From assembly GCF_015209585.1 (NCBI RefSeq), contig NZ_JADEYR010000015.1, positions 1-64,000 of the forward strand: a stretch of DNA of 64,000 bases. Direction: 5' to 3'. Position numbers and translations under genes: made by a program. Shown here piece by piece: positions 7,729 to 16,469 of this stretch. Source of the DNA: Brachybacterium epidermidis (lineage in GTDB: Bacteria > Actinomycetota > Actinomycetes > Actinomycetales > Dermabacteraceae). Each line of letters starts with the position of its first letter. The first letter of the stretch is position 1. Below the pieces are notes generated by a model. It ran no database searches. It saw only the letters and a program-made list of their open reading frames with translations, and had not been told where the DNA came from.

Positions 7729-8706
7729 ATGAACAGCGCAACCCTCGCCCCCACCCCTGATTCCCTCAGCAGTAGCCGTGCCGCCGACCCCACGGCCGAG
7801 ACCGCCGCGATCTCCCTGCGCGGCCTGCGCAAGAGCTACGGCCCGGTGCGCGCCCTGGACGGTGTGGACCTCACCGTGCAGCCCGGGGAGATCCTCGCAC
7901 TGCTGGGCCCCAACGGCGCCGGGAAGTCCACCTGCATGGAGGTGATGGTGGGGCTGGCCACCCCGGATTCCGGCCGCGTGGCGATCCACGGCGCCGACCC
8001 CGTCACCGCCACCCGCTCCGGCGTGATCCGGGCAATGCTGCAGAGCGGTGCCCTGCTGCCGGACCAGACCGTGCGCTCCATGCTCACGATGCTGCACTCC
8101 CTGCAGGCCCGTCCTATGCCGCTCGCGCAGGCTGTCGAGCAGGCTGACATCGGCGAATTGATGGGCCGCCGCATCGGCCGCCTCTCCGGAGGGCAAGCCC
8201 AGCGGGTGCGCTTCGCGATCGCGCTGCTGGGCGACCCGGACGTGCTGCTGCTGGACGAGCCCACCGTCGGCATGGACGTCACGGCCCGCCGCGCCTTCTG
8301 GCACCGCATGCGCGAGGTCGCCGCCACCGGCCGCACCATCGTGTTCGCCACCCACCACCTCGAGGAGGCCGAGCGCGAAGCCGCCCGCGTGGTGGTCATG
8401 GACCGCGGCCGCATCGTCGCCGACGGCAGCGCCGAGACCATCTCCGCCCTGGTCGCCGGGCGCATCATCACCCTGCGCGGGGCCCACGCCGCAGCCGTCG
8501 CGGCACTGCCCGGTGTCGAGGCCGCGGCCCCCGACGAGGCCGACCCCACCCGGGTGCGGGCCGTGTGCGCCGACGCCGACGCGGCCCTGCGCGCCCTGTA
8601 CGCCTCACCCCTCGCCGACCAGGTGCACGACGTGCTGGTCACCGCTCCCGGGCTCGAGGAGGCCTTCATGCACATCACTGGTCACAGCGACGAGACCGCC
8701 GCCTGA
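7729..8706 (+). CDS. ABC transporter ATP-binding protein (ABC-2/DrrA type)
   Basis: A 325-residue ATPase with Walker A GPNGAGKST, Q-loop region AMLQSGALLPDQTVRSM, signature RLSGGQAQRVRFAIA, Walker B VLLLDEPTVGMDV and a switch His in IVFATHHLEEAE. The C-terminal 100 residues form the extra domain found in DrrA/CcmA-like exporters. It starts at the ATG at 7729 and is followed 47 bp downstream by its permease, then by a histidine kinase and response regulator. This four-gene order is common for drug or lipid exporters controlled by a DesK/LiaS-like system. Cytoplasmic face of the membrane. Confidence 0.9.
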   Translation: MNSATLAPTPDSLSSSRAADPTAETAAISLRGLRKSYGPVRALDGVDLTVQPGEILALLGPNGAGKSTCMEVMVGLATPDSGRVAIHGADPVTATRSGVIRAMLQSGALLPDQTVRSMLTMLHSLQARPMPLAQAVEQADIGELMGRRIGRLSGGQAQRVRFAIALLGDPDVLLLDEPTVGMDVTARRAFWHRMREVAATGRTIVFATHHLEEAEREAARVVVMDRGRIVADGSAETISALVAGRIITLRGAHAAAVAALPGVEAAAPDEADPTRVRAVCADADAALRALYASPLADQVHDVLVTAPGLEEAFMHITGHSDETAA

Positions 8707-8753
8707 GAGCGGCGGCGCCCTTCCCACGCCCCCATTTCCCGAGGAGATCCACG

Positions 8754-9596
8754 ATGACCACCGCCGACCTCACCGCCACCCCCGCCTCCGGCCCGGGGCG
8801 CGATACCCCTGCCACCGGCTCCGCGCGCCCCGCTCCCGAGGCACGCCACCAGCCCTCCGCCACCGCCCGCGCTCTGCGCTACACCGGGCACACCGCCCGC
8901 ATGACCCTGACCAACGTGTTCTTCATGGCCTTCTCGATCGCGATGCCAGTGGGCATGTACCTCCTGTTCGGCACCATGTTCGGCGACCAGGCCGACGGCG
9001 CCGCCCGCGGCATCGTGATGGTCAACATGGCCGCCTACGGCGGGCTCGGCACCGCCATCACCGCTGGCACCCAGATCCAGGAGGACCAGCGCAACGGCTT
9101 CCTGCGCCAGCTGATCGTCTCCGGTCTGTCCCCGCGCTCCTTCCTGTTGGGCTCCGTGCTCGCCGCCAGCGTGGTGATCGTGCCCGCCCTGATGATCGTT
9201 GGGCTCGTCGGGCTGGCCACCGGGGTGCAGGCCGACGCCGGCTCGTTCATGGCCACCATGGGCGTGCTGTGGCTGGGCCTGCTGCCCACCATCCTCATCG
9301 GCATCGCGCTGGGAATGCTGCTGAAGGGAGGCGCGGCCTCCGCCGGGGGCGTGGTGGTCCTGATGGCCCTGGCGATCTTCGGCGGGCTGTGGATGCCGCT
9401 GGAGATGTTCCCCGAGTGGATGCAGAGCACCGGGCGCCTGCTGCCCAGCTACTGGATCGCCCAGCTGGGCGAGTGGACCCTCATCGGCGGGGACCTGCCC
9501 GTGACCGGACTGCTGGTGATCGGCACCTGGACCCTGGTGCTCGGTGTGCTGTGCGCGGTGAGCCTGTCCAAGGCCATCGGCCTCACCCGCCGCTGA
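8754..9596 (+). CDS. ABC-2 type transporter permease
   Basis: A 280-residue membrane protein. About 50 polar residues precede roughly six membrane helices (NVFFMAFSIAMPVGMYLLF, IVMVNMAAYGGLGTAI, LLGSVLAASVVIVPALMIVG, VLWLGLLPTILIGIALGML, VVVLMALAIFGGLWMPLEMF, TGLLVIGTWTLVLGVLCAV). QIQEDQRNGFLRQLIVSGLS is the cytoplasmic coupling region typical of ABC-2 permeases. The ATG at 8754 is preceded by GAGGAGATCC, a good ribosome-binding site. It should form the channel for the ATPase encoded just upstream; the exported substrate is unknown. Confidence 0.9.
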   Translation: MTTADLTATPASGPGRDTPATGSARPAPEARHQPSATARALRYTGHTARMTLTNVFFMAFSIAMPVGMYLLFGTMFGDQADGAARGIVMVNMAAYGGLGTAITAGTQIQEDQRNGFLRQLIVSGLSPRSFLLGSVLAASVVIVPALMIVGLVGLATGVQADAGSFMATMGVLWLGLLPTILIGIALGMLLKGGAASAGGVVVLMALAIFGGLWMPLEMFPEWMQSTGRLLPSYWIAQLGEWTLIGGDLPVTGLLVIGTWTLVLGVLCAVSLSKAIGLTRR

Positions 9597-9687
9597 CCCG
9601 GCCCCCCGTGACACGGGGCGGACCCGCACGTGAGACGGCCCGGCCCCGACGCGACGACGCGACCGCGCACCGAGGAGCACTGACACA

Positions 9688-10905
9688 ATGACCGCGATGG
9701 ACACCACGGACGAGACCTCCGGGCCGCGCTGGGCGGGAATGGCGCAGGCCGCCGACCCCGCCATCGCTGAGGACGCTCCCGCCCGGTCCCTGCACCCGGC
9801 GGAGATCCATCGGGCCGCCGTCGAATCCGGGGCGGTGCCGTTCTCCCTGCCCCCGACGGTGTTCCTGCTCCTGCCGATCGTCTTCGCGTGGATCCAGGCG
9901 CCCGGCATCGGGGCCGCCGTCGCCACCGGGATGCTGCTGGTCTACGGCGTGCTTTTCGTGTACGCCTCCGGCATCGCCCTGTACCCGCAGCCGGTGAGGC
10001 TGGTGTGGTTCGCCCTGATGACCGCTCTGGTGCTGGCACTGATCCCCGTGATCGGCGAGAACGTGCTGTTCATGGTGATGTTCCAGGCCATGACCCACGT
10101 GATCCTGCTGCCCTGGCGCTGGGCAGTGCCCACGATGGTGGTGATGTGCGTGGCGGTCGCCGGCATCGCCGCGTGGCTCGGCGTGTACTTCGCGGTGATG
10201 CTGGCGGTGATGGGCCTGGCGATGTCCTGGGGCATCGGCCACGGCATCCAGCAGCAGGTGCTGCAGGAGAAGCTCGATGCCGCTGAGCGCCGCAACGCCG
10301 CCCTCGCGGTAGCCGCGGAGCGCGAGCGCATCGGCCGCGACCTCCACGACATCCTGGGCCACTCCCTGACCTCCGCGACCGTCTCCGCCCAGCTCGCGCA
10401 GCGCCTGCTGGACACCGATCCGGCGGCGGCCCATGAGCAGCTCGCCCACATCGAGTCCACCCTGCGCCAGTCGCTGGCCGATGTGCGCGCCACCGCCAGC
10501 GGCATGCAGACCGTGCGCGCCGCCACCGAGATCGCCTCCGCCCGCAGCGTGCTGGCCGCCGTCGGCATCGACGCCCAGGTGCCCAGCGCACTGCCCACCC
10601 TCGATGACCAACGTGCCGAACTGTTCGGCTACGTGGTTCGGGAGGCGGTCACCAACATCGTCCGCCACGCCCGCGCCGAGCACGCCCGCATCACCATCTC
10701 GGAGGACGAGGTCAGCATCAGCGACGACGGCGTGGGGATCCCCGAGGGCACCGGCCGCACCGGGCTGCGCGGGCTCGAGCAGCGCGTTGCCGACGCCGGG
10801 GGAGCGCTCGCCGTGGAGTCCTCCCCGGCGGGCACCACCGTCACGGCGACGATGGGCCCCGCCCTCGCTTCCCCGCGTCCCGGCTCGCCGAAGGAGACCC
10901 TGTGA
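9688..10905 (+). CDS. NarL/DesK-type sensor histidine kinase
   Basis: A 405-residue kinase. After a soluble N-terminus of about 45 residues come five or six membrane helices (residues about 50-185), a coiled segment IQQQVLQEKLDAAERRNAAL, the HisKA_3 phosphoacceptor box RERIGRDLHDILGHSL with His220, and an HATPase domain with VVREAVTNIVRHARAEH, ISDDGVGIP and TGLRGLEQRV. There is no large extracytoplasmic sensor loop, so it probably senses a membrane property or partner, as DesK does. It ends in a 4-bp GTGA overlap with the response regulator and follows the ABC-2 exporter genes. Confidence 0.9.
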   Translation: MTAMDTTDETSGPRWAGMAQAADPAIAEDAPARSLHPAEIHRAAVESGAVPFSLPPTVFLLLPIVFAWIQAPGIGAAVATGMLLVYGVLFVYASGIALYPQPVRLVWFALMTALVLALIPVIGENVLFMVMFQAMTHVILLPWRWAVPTMVVMCVAVAGIAAWLGVYFAVMLAVMGLAMSWGIGHGIQQQVLQEKLDAAERRNAALAVAAERERIGRDLHDILGHSLTSATVSAQLAQRLLDTDPAAAHEQLAHIESTLRQSLADVRATASGMQTVRAATEIASARSVLAAVGIDAQVPSALPTLDDQRAELFGYVVREAVTNIVRHARAEHARITISEDEVSISDDGVGIPEGTGRTGLRGLEQRVADAGGALAVESSPAGTTVTATMGPALASPRPGSPKETL

Positions 10906-11567
10906 TCCGACTCGTCATCGCCGATGACCAGCACATCCTGCGCTCCGGACTGGTGGCTCTGCTGCGCCTGGAGTCCGACATCGAGGTCGTGGCCGAGACC
11001 GCGGACTGCGCCGGCACCATCCGCGCGGTCCACGAACACACCCCCGACGTGCTGCTGCTGGACGTGCAGATGCCCGCCGGTTCCCCGCCGGGCGCCCCAC
11101 ATCCCGACGGTGGCGCGCCCGACGGCGCGGTGCCCGAGGACGGCATCGAGGTGGCGCGGCACCTGCACCGGACGATGGAACAGCCCCCGCGCATCATCGT
11201 GCTGACCACGTTCGGCAGGGCCGGGTACCTGCGCCGCACCATGGAGGCCGGCGCCCAGGGCTTCATGGTCAAGGACACCCCCGTGGAGCGCCTGGTCGAT
11301 GCGATCCGCAGGGTCCACCAGGGACTGCGCGTGGTCGATCCGGACCTGGCCGCCCAATCGCTGGCCGTCGGCCCCAGCCCGCTGACCGCCAAGGAGACGG
11401 AGATCCTGCGCGCCGCCGCCCAGGGGGACTCCACCGCCGTGATCGCCCGGTCCCTGTTCCTCAGCGAAGGGACGGTGCGCAACCACATCTCCTCCGCCAT
11501 CGGGAAGCTGCAGGTCTCCACCCGCGCGGACGCCGTGAGGGTCGCCACCGACAACGGCTGGCTGTGA
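10902..11567 (+). CDS. NarL/FixJ-family response regulator with an extended receiver loop
   Basis: A 221-residue regulator. Receiver residues are present: Asp8-Asp9, phospho-Asp54 in LLLDVQMP, Thr102-Thr103 and Lys124 in FMVKDTP. The C-terminal LuxR-type helix-turn-helix is LTAKETEILRAAAQG followed by IARSLFLSEGTVRNHIS. Between MP and DGIEVARHL, where two residues are usual, lie 21 residues rich in Pro, Gly and Asp (59-79; bases 11076-11138). This lengthens the loop beside the phosphorylation site. The GTG start overlaps the kinase stop by 4 bp. It probably regulates its own operon. Confidence 0.9.
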   Translation: MIRLVIADDQHILRSGLVALLRLESDIEVVAETADCAGTIRAVHEHTPDVLLLDVQMPAGSPPGAPHPDGGAPDGAVPEDGIEVARHLHRTMEQPPRIIVLTTFGRAGYLRRTMEAGAQGFMVKDTPVERLVDAIRRVHQGLRVVDPDLAAQSLAVGPSPLTAKETEILRAAAQGDSTAVIARSLFLSEGTVRNHISSAIGKLQVSTRADAVRVATDNGWL

Positions 11568-11601
11568 GACCGCCGCACCACCGGCCTCATAGGATTCCTC
11601 G

Positions 11602-12531
11602 GTGCACACGCTCGAATCGCTCCTGGGACTGCTGATCCAGATCAGCGTCCCGGCTTTCGCGATCGCGTCGATGCTCTCGATGGGCCTGCGCACCCCTCTG
11701 CGCTCCTTCCGCGCCCAGCTGCGCGACCGCCGCACCGTGCTGGCACTGCTGGGAGCCAACTTCGTGGTGATCCCCGCCGTCGGCACCCTGCTGATCTGGC
11801 TGCTCAACGGCCTGATGGCCCCGCACATCGCCGAGGGGTTCGTGATCGTCCTGTGCGCGGCCGGGGCGCCCTTCGTGCTGCAGCTGGGAGCGATGGCCCG
11901 CATCCCCTATTCCGAATCGGCAGGTCCCATGGCGGTGCTGCTGCTGGGCTCGATCGTGTTCATGCCGCTGGTGGTGCCTTTCCTGCTGCAGGACGTGCAG
12001 GTGGATGCGTGGGCGATCGCCCGACGGCTGCTGGGGACCATGCTGCTGCCGATGCTCGCCGGCATCGCCATCAGCGCCGTGCTCCCCACCCGGGCCGACG
12101 GCCTCGCCCGGACGGCGGGGGCTGTCGCGGCGGTCTCGGCGGTGCTGATGTTCGTGTCCGGTTTCGGCCGCAACACCTCCCTGCTGCTGGAGGTGCTGTT
12201 CTCCCCGGCGCTGCTGGTCGCAGCAGGGCTGGTGATCCTCGCCTTCGTGGCCGGCCGGGTCTCCGGAGAACTGGCCGGACCCACCCTCACCGTGCCGGAC
12301 GGCCCCGCGATCCTCTCCAGCCAGCGCAACATCGCCGCTGCCCTGCTGGTGGCACGCTCAGCGGGGGAGGACAGCCACCAACTGGTGCTGGCGATCCTGC
12401 TGCTGAGCGCCGTGGGCTTCGTGATGCTGGTGCCGTATGCGCTGGCCACCGGGTACGCGCGCCGCAGGCGGGCGGGGGAGAGGACATCTGCGGGTGTGCT
12501 GCTGGGCATCGTCGGGCCGCGCTCGGACTGA
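11602..12531 (+). CDS. Bile acid:sodium symporter (BASS)-like membrane transporter
   Basis: A 309-residue protein with about nine or ten membrane helices from the first residues (TLESLLGLLIQISVPAFAIA) to the end (LVLAILLLSAVGFVMLVPYA). The SMGLRTPLRSF segment near residue 30 and the crossover region DGPAILSSQRNIAAALLVA resemble BASS-family transporters such as the arsenite Acr3 and bile acid branches. The substrate is unknown. The start is GTG 11602, 34 bp after the response regulator, so it may be co-transcribed with the exporter/two-component operon. Confidence 0.65.
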   Translation: MHTLESLLGLLIQISVPAFAIASMLSMGLRTPLRSFRAQLRDRRTVLALLGANFVVIPAVGTLLIWLLNGLMAPHIAEGFVIVLCAAGAPFVLQLGAMARIPYSESAGPMAVLLLGSIVFMPLVVPFLLQDVQVDAWAIARRLLGTMLLPMLAGIAISAVLPTRADGLARTAGAVAAVSAVLMFVSGFGRNTSLLLEVLFSPALLVAAGLVILAFVAGRVSGELAGPTLTVPDGPAILSSQRNIAAALLVARSAGEDSHQLVLAILLLSAVGFVMLVPYALATGYARRRRAGERTSAGVLLGIVGPRSD

Positions 12532-12605
12532 GCACGCCCCCAGCCGCGATGGTCGCCGGATTGCAGGCAACCCCCGCTGCCTGACCGCGGAGCAGAACCG
12601 CCTGT

Positions 12606-13649
12606 TCAGCTCTTCCTGCGCGGCGGTGGCCCCAGGGTCGGACCGTCGACCGTATGTCCGCGGAACTTCTCGTGACGAATGGGGAGGGAGTCTCTGTGCT
12701 CCAACAGGTCGCCCATCACCGTCACCGCCCGATCTGCGACGGCTTCGATGGGGATGCGCACCGTGGCCAGTCCGATCATGGCCATGGCAGGGGAGATCCC
12801 GTCCATCCCGATCACGGAGACCTCACCGGGGACTCGCAATCCGGACTTGCGTGCAATGGTGAGGAAGTCGAGGGCCCTGTCGTCGGTCGGGAACGCGACA
12901 GCAGTGATCGTCCCCTCCCGCACCATGTCCGCGATCCGGTGCGAGTGCTCCGCGCCGATGCCGAATGTGGTGGCCTCCACCCGGTGCACAGCAGCGCCAC
13001 GCTCCCGCAAACGCGAGACGATCGCCTCAGCCCTCACCGATTCCGGTACCGAGACGCTCGCGGCGGTGGCGAGGACCGCAATGTCGCGGTGCCCGTGCCG
13101 AAGGAGCAGATCGGCCGCCATGTGACCGTGCGCGACCTCGTCGTAGGAGACCCCGTACACACCGTCATGCGCCTCCGGTCGGCCCACGGACACCACCGGT
13201 ACGACGGAGAGGAACGGCGCGAGATCCTCGGGGCCGATGACTCCGGTGGCGACGAAGAGGCCGTCCACCCGTAGCCCCAGGAGCCGCTGCAGGGCCTGCT
13301 TCTCCGCTGCGGATGCCTCCGTGCTGGAGGGAACCACTGTGATCAACTGCAGGTTCGCCCGATCGGAGAGCTGCTGGAGCTCCGAATGCAGCAGACCGTA
13401 GGCAGACTTGCGGGGATCCCGCAGCAGTAGCCCCACCAATCCCGATGACCGGGTGGCAAGCGACTGCGCCATGCGATTCGGGACATACCCGAGCTGCTTG
13501 ATGGCCTGCAGGACCCTGTCCTCGGTGCTCTCGGCGACACGAGCTGTTCCTGCCAGGACCCGGGAGACGGTCGCACGGGAGACACCCGCCGTCCGTGCCA
13601 CATCGTCCATCGTCGGGGTGAGGGTCGCCGACCTGAGGTTCTCGCTCAC
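12606..13649 (-). CDS. LacI-family transcriptional regulator of the phosphodiester operon
   Basis: A 347-residue regulator. The N-terminal helix-turn-helix and hinge read TMDDVARTAGVSRATVSRVL and LGYVPNRMAQSLATRSSGLV. A periplasmic-binding-like effector domain follows, with VDGLFVATGVIG, AHGHMAADLLLRHGHRDIAV and VSVIGMDGISPAMAM. It is the last gene of a five-gene minus-strand operon, four bases after the phosphodiesterase, and is the obvious candidate to bind the LacI-like sites at 18631-18758. The effector is probably the transported compound or its hydrolysis product. Confidence 0.9.
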   Translation of the reverse strand: MSENLRSATLTPTMDDVARTAGVSRATVSRVLAGTARVAESTEDRVLQAIKQLGYVPNRMAQSLATRSSGLVGLLLRDPRKSAYGLLHSELQQLSDRANLQLITVVPSSTEASAAEKQALQRLLGLRVDGLFVATGVIGPEDLAPFLSVVPVVSVGRPEAHDGVYGVSYDEVAHGHMAADLLLRHGHRDIAVLATAASVSVPESVRAEAIVSRLRERGAAVHRVEATTFGIGAEHSHRIADMVREGTITAVAFPTDDRALDFLTIARKSGLRVPGEVSVIGMDGISPAMAMIGLATVRIPIEAVADRAVTVMGDLLEHRDSLPIRHEKFRGHTVDGPTLGPPPRRKS

Positions 13650-13653
13650 TCCG

Positions 13654-14559
13654 TCAGCCTATGCCGCGATAGTCCCGAAGCAGGGCCGGCCAGTCGGTCT
13701 GGACGATATCCGCGCCGAGGGCGATGAGTCTGCCCCACCCCTCATCGGGGTGCGACAGCACGGACGCCTCGTCGTCCCATCCGCAGAACAGCGGCACGCG
13801 ATTGCTGAGGTTCAGCGCATTGAGGTAGACGGCGATGCCGCGCGCTCGCAGGGACTGGATGTACGCCGGATCGGCGAACGGGTCATCGGGGGTCTGAGCG
13901 AGCAGTTCCATGGCGACGGTATTGATCTCGCCGATCGCGAGCACCTGCTCAACCTCCTCAGGGGACTTCACGATCGGGAGGAACGGGAACGGTTCGGGAT
14001 GGTCAGCCAGCAGCTCCAGCGCCTCCTGCTCGACGGGCGCCTTCAGTAGCAGCTGGTCGGTGACCCCGAAACCGGCGAGGTGGTCGAGCAGATCATCCCA
14101 GTACCACCAGGAGCGGTCCACGTTCAGGATCGTGCCTGGGAAGGCCTGCAGCACGTCATCCAGGCGTGCCAGCCCGTAGGGCGGATCGGACTCGGCCTGC
14201 CAGGAGTACTCCAGCTGCTCCATCTGCGCGGTTGAGAGCTCGCGGATGTCCCTGTCCAAACCGAAGTGCATCGCCTCGTAGCCGTTGTGGAACAGGAAGT
14301 AGTCGCCGTCGGTGGAGGCGATCACGTCGATCTCGACGATGTCGGCCCCTTGGGCAAGAGCCGCGGTGACCGCGGGCGCCGTGTTCTCCGCGATCGAGCC
14401 TGCCCCTGACCCCCGGTGAACGGCGATCAGCGGCGAATGCACGGCAAGGCGTGAGGCCAGCAGCGCGTTCGTGCCGGCATGGTCGGGATGCCCGAGAAGG
14501 CGGCCGCCCCACGGATCGGGGTGGATGTTCGTGGCGTTCAGCTGCGGGCTGCTGTTCAT
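13654..14559 (-). CDS. Glycerophosphodiester phosphodiesterase
   Basis: A 301-residue GDPD-family enzyme. It shows the catalytic HRG in IAVHRGSGAGSIAENT, the metal ligands in DIVEIDVIAS, the second catalytic His in YFLFHNGYEAMHF, and a C-terminal IVQTDWPALLRDY. The family hydrolyses glycerophosphodiesters to sn-glycerol 3-phosphate and an alcohol using a divalent metal. There is no signal peptide, so it acts on imported substrate. Its ATG overlaps the permease stop by 4 bp, tying it to the ABC importer genes upstream in the operon. Confidence 0.85.
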   Translation of the reverse strand: MNSSPQLNATNIHPDPWGGRLLGHPDHAGTNALLASRLAVHSPLIAVHRGSGAGSIAENTAPAVTAALAQGADIVEIDVIASTDGDYFLFHNGYEAMHFGLDRDIRELSTAQMEQLEYSWQAESDPPYGLARLDDVLQAFPGTILNVDRSWWYWDDLLDHLAGFGVTDQLLLKAPVEQEALELLADHPEPFPFLPIVKSPEEVEQVLAIGEINTVAMELLAQTPDDPFADPAYIQSLRARGIAVYLNALNLSNRVPLFCGWDDEASVLSHPDEGWGRLIALGADIVQTDWPALLRDYRGIG

Positions 14560-16469
14560 CGTGATTTCCCTCCAGGGGTGGGATCGGAAGTATCAGTACC
14601 GGCGGATGGCGCCGGCGCGGGCGGCAGCGCCGCGGGGGCACCGTCGGGTTTACCTGCGGCGACGTCGGCGATCCGCTGGGTGGTGGCCGTGGTGGCGGTT
14701 GCGTGGGCAGGCGTCGCACGTCGGGATCCGAGTCCACGCAGCCAGGTCCGACGACGTCGACGGGAAGTGGTGGAGCGCCCGTAGACCAGCCACATCGTCA
14801 CGCCGGAGATCAGCATCAGCAGCACCGTGTACACGAAGGTCAGCGCGGTGGTGTCGTTGATGGTCTCGTTGGCGGTGGCGTTGCGGATGAAGATCCCCAG
14901 CGGCTGGAAGAACGGGTGGGCCAGGAACACCGCCGTGTCGTAGTTGTCCAGCAACGAGTTGAAGTTCAGTGCAGCGATGGCGGTGGCCGCCGGCAGCACC
15001 AGCGGGAGCAGGACCCTGCGGAACGTGTAGAACTGGCTGGCCCCGAGGATCGAGGCCGCCTCTTCCACGGACTCGGGGATCCCCATGAACGAAGCCTTCA
15101 GCATGCGCAGCGTGAAGGGGATCTTCTCGATGATGTAGCCGATCGCCAGGATCACGACGGTTCCGGTGAGCACCTGCCCGGCCACCAGCGCCTGAGGGGT
15201 GCTGAAGGTGATGATCAGGGCGAGCGCGATCATCGTGGCAGGAAGAACCCAGGGCAGGTGCAGCAGATACTCCAGCCAGCGAGTCACCGTGTTGGGGAAG
15301 CGCTGCAGGATGCGGGCCACGAACAGCATCGCTATGACCACCGTCCCGGAGGCGACGGCCGAGTACCCCATGGAGATGAGGAACGGTCGGAACGCGGTCG
15401 GAGCGGGGACGATCTTCGCGTAGTTCTCCAGGGTGAAGCTCTCCCAGGAGATCGTGCCCGAGGCGATGGCTGCCGCATCGGTGAACGAGAAGATCGTGAT
15501 CGGGCCCGGCGGGATCGCATAGATCAGGAACAGCAGGTACGCCCCCACGTGCACGATCGCGTTGGCGACGGGGTTGCGGATCGTCTGCTTCGTCAGGGCC
15601 ACCGGGCCCTTGGAGACGGAGAAGTAGGTCCCGCCGCGCTCGAGGCGGTTCAGCACCGCCAGCAGCACCATGGTGGCCAGCCCCAGGAACAGAGCGAGAG
15701 TCGCTGCCAGATCGCGGGAGGCCAGACTGTTGGAGAAGGTCAGGATCATCGGCGTGATGGGCTGGGAGTCGGGCCCGCCCAGGATCAGAGGAGCCGCCAT
15801 TGCGCCCAGCCCACCGAGGAACGTGAGGATGGTGATGGAGAAGATGATCGGCCGCAGCACGGGCAGCACGATCCTCCACAGGATCCCCCACGTCGAGGCG
15901 CCCAGCTGCTTGGCCGCCTCGATGGTCTGGAAGTCGACCTTGCTCAGGGCATTGGTCATGAACAGCAGATGGTTGCCGGTACCGGCGAAGGTGGAGACCA
16001 GCGCGACGGCAAGGAATCCGGTGAACCACGCCGTGTCCATCCCGGGGAAGAAGCGGGAAAGGATGGTCGTCACGAACCCGCGGGGGCCGTAGATCAGGTT
16101 GTAGCCGGAGACCAGCACCACGCCCCCGTACAGCAGCGTGGTCGCGAAGCCGACGAACAGGATGCGCGATCCCTTGATGTCGAAGTAGCGGGTCACCAGC
16201 ACGATGAAGGTGCCGACCACGTTCACCGACACCGACAGGACGACGGCGAGCAGGAAGGAGTTGCGGAGCGACTGCATCGCGCGGTCAGAGGAGAAGAGCT
16301 TGGGGAAGACATCGAAGCTCCAGGCCCCCTCGGGACGGAACACCTGCAGCAGCAGCCGGATGTTGGGCCACACCATGAAGGTCACCACGAACCAGGCGAC
16401 GACCAGGAAGACCACGGCGAACAGGGGAGAGCGGAACATGGCTCCCATCGAGGTGCCTGAGCGTCTCAT
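14556..16469 (-). CDS. Fused two-domain ABC importer permease (Fe3+/2-AEP/spermidine class)
   Basis: A 637-residue permease with two consecutive binding-protein-dependent transport domains. The EAA-like loops are EAAKQLGASTWGILWRIVLP in the first half and EEAASILGASQFYTFRRVLL in the second. About twelve membrane helices are visible, and the C-terminal 70 residues are a polar Ala/Pro/Thr-rich tail. Fusion of both permease halves is usual in the FbpB/PhnU-like class and not in UgpA/UgpE. The ATG at 16469 overlaps the ATPase stop by 4 bp, and the stop overlaps the phosphodiesterase start by 4 bp. Confidence 0.9.
   Translation of the reverse strand: MRRSGTSMGAMFRSPLFAVVFLVVAWFVVTFMVWPNIRLLLQVFRPEGAWSFDVFPKLFSSDRAMQSLRNSFLLAVVLSVSVNVVGTFIVLVTRYFDIKGSRILFVGFATTLLYGGVVLVSGYNLIYGPRGFVTTILSRFFPGMDTAWFTGFLAVALVSTFAGTGNHLLFMTNALSKVDFQTIEAAKQLGASTWGILWRIVLPVLRPIIFSITILTFLGGLGAMAAPLILGGPDSQPITPMILTFSNSLASRDLAATLALFLGLATMVLLAVLNRLERGGTYFSVSKGPVALTKQTIRNPVANAIVHVGAYLLFLIYAIPPGPITIFSFTDAAAIASGTISWESFTLENYAKIVPAPTAFRPFLISMGYSAVASGTVVIAMLFVARILQRFPNTVTRWLEYLLHLPWVLPATMIALALIITFSTPQALVAGQVLTGTVVILAIGYIIEKIPFTLRMLKASFMGIPESVEEAASILGASQFYTFRRVLLPLVLPAATAIAALNFNSLLDNYDTAVFLAHPFFQPLGIFIRNATANETINDTTALTFVYTVLLMLISGVTMWLVYGRSTTSRRRRRTWLRGLGSRRATPAHATATTATTQRIADVAAGKPDGAPAALPPAPAPSAGTDTSDPTPGGKSR

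Noticed and set aside
14703-16460. Long plus-strand frame opposite the fused permease, and a similar minus-strand frame at 18914-20869 opposite the copper ATPase
   Set aside because: Both are shadows with low-complexity His/Gln/Gly/Arg sequence and no start context; the opposite strands carry strong family motifs.
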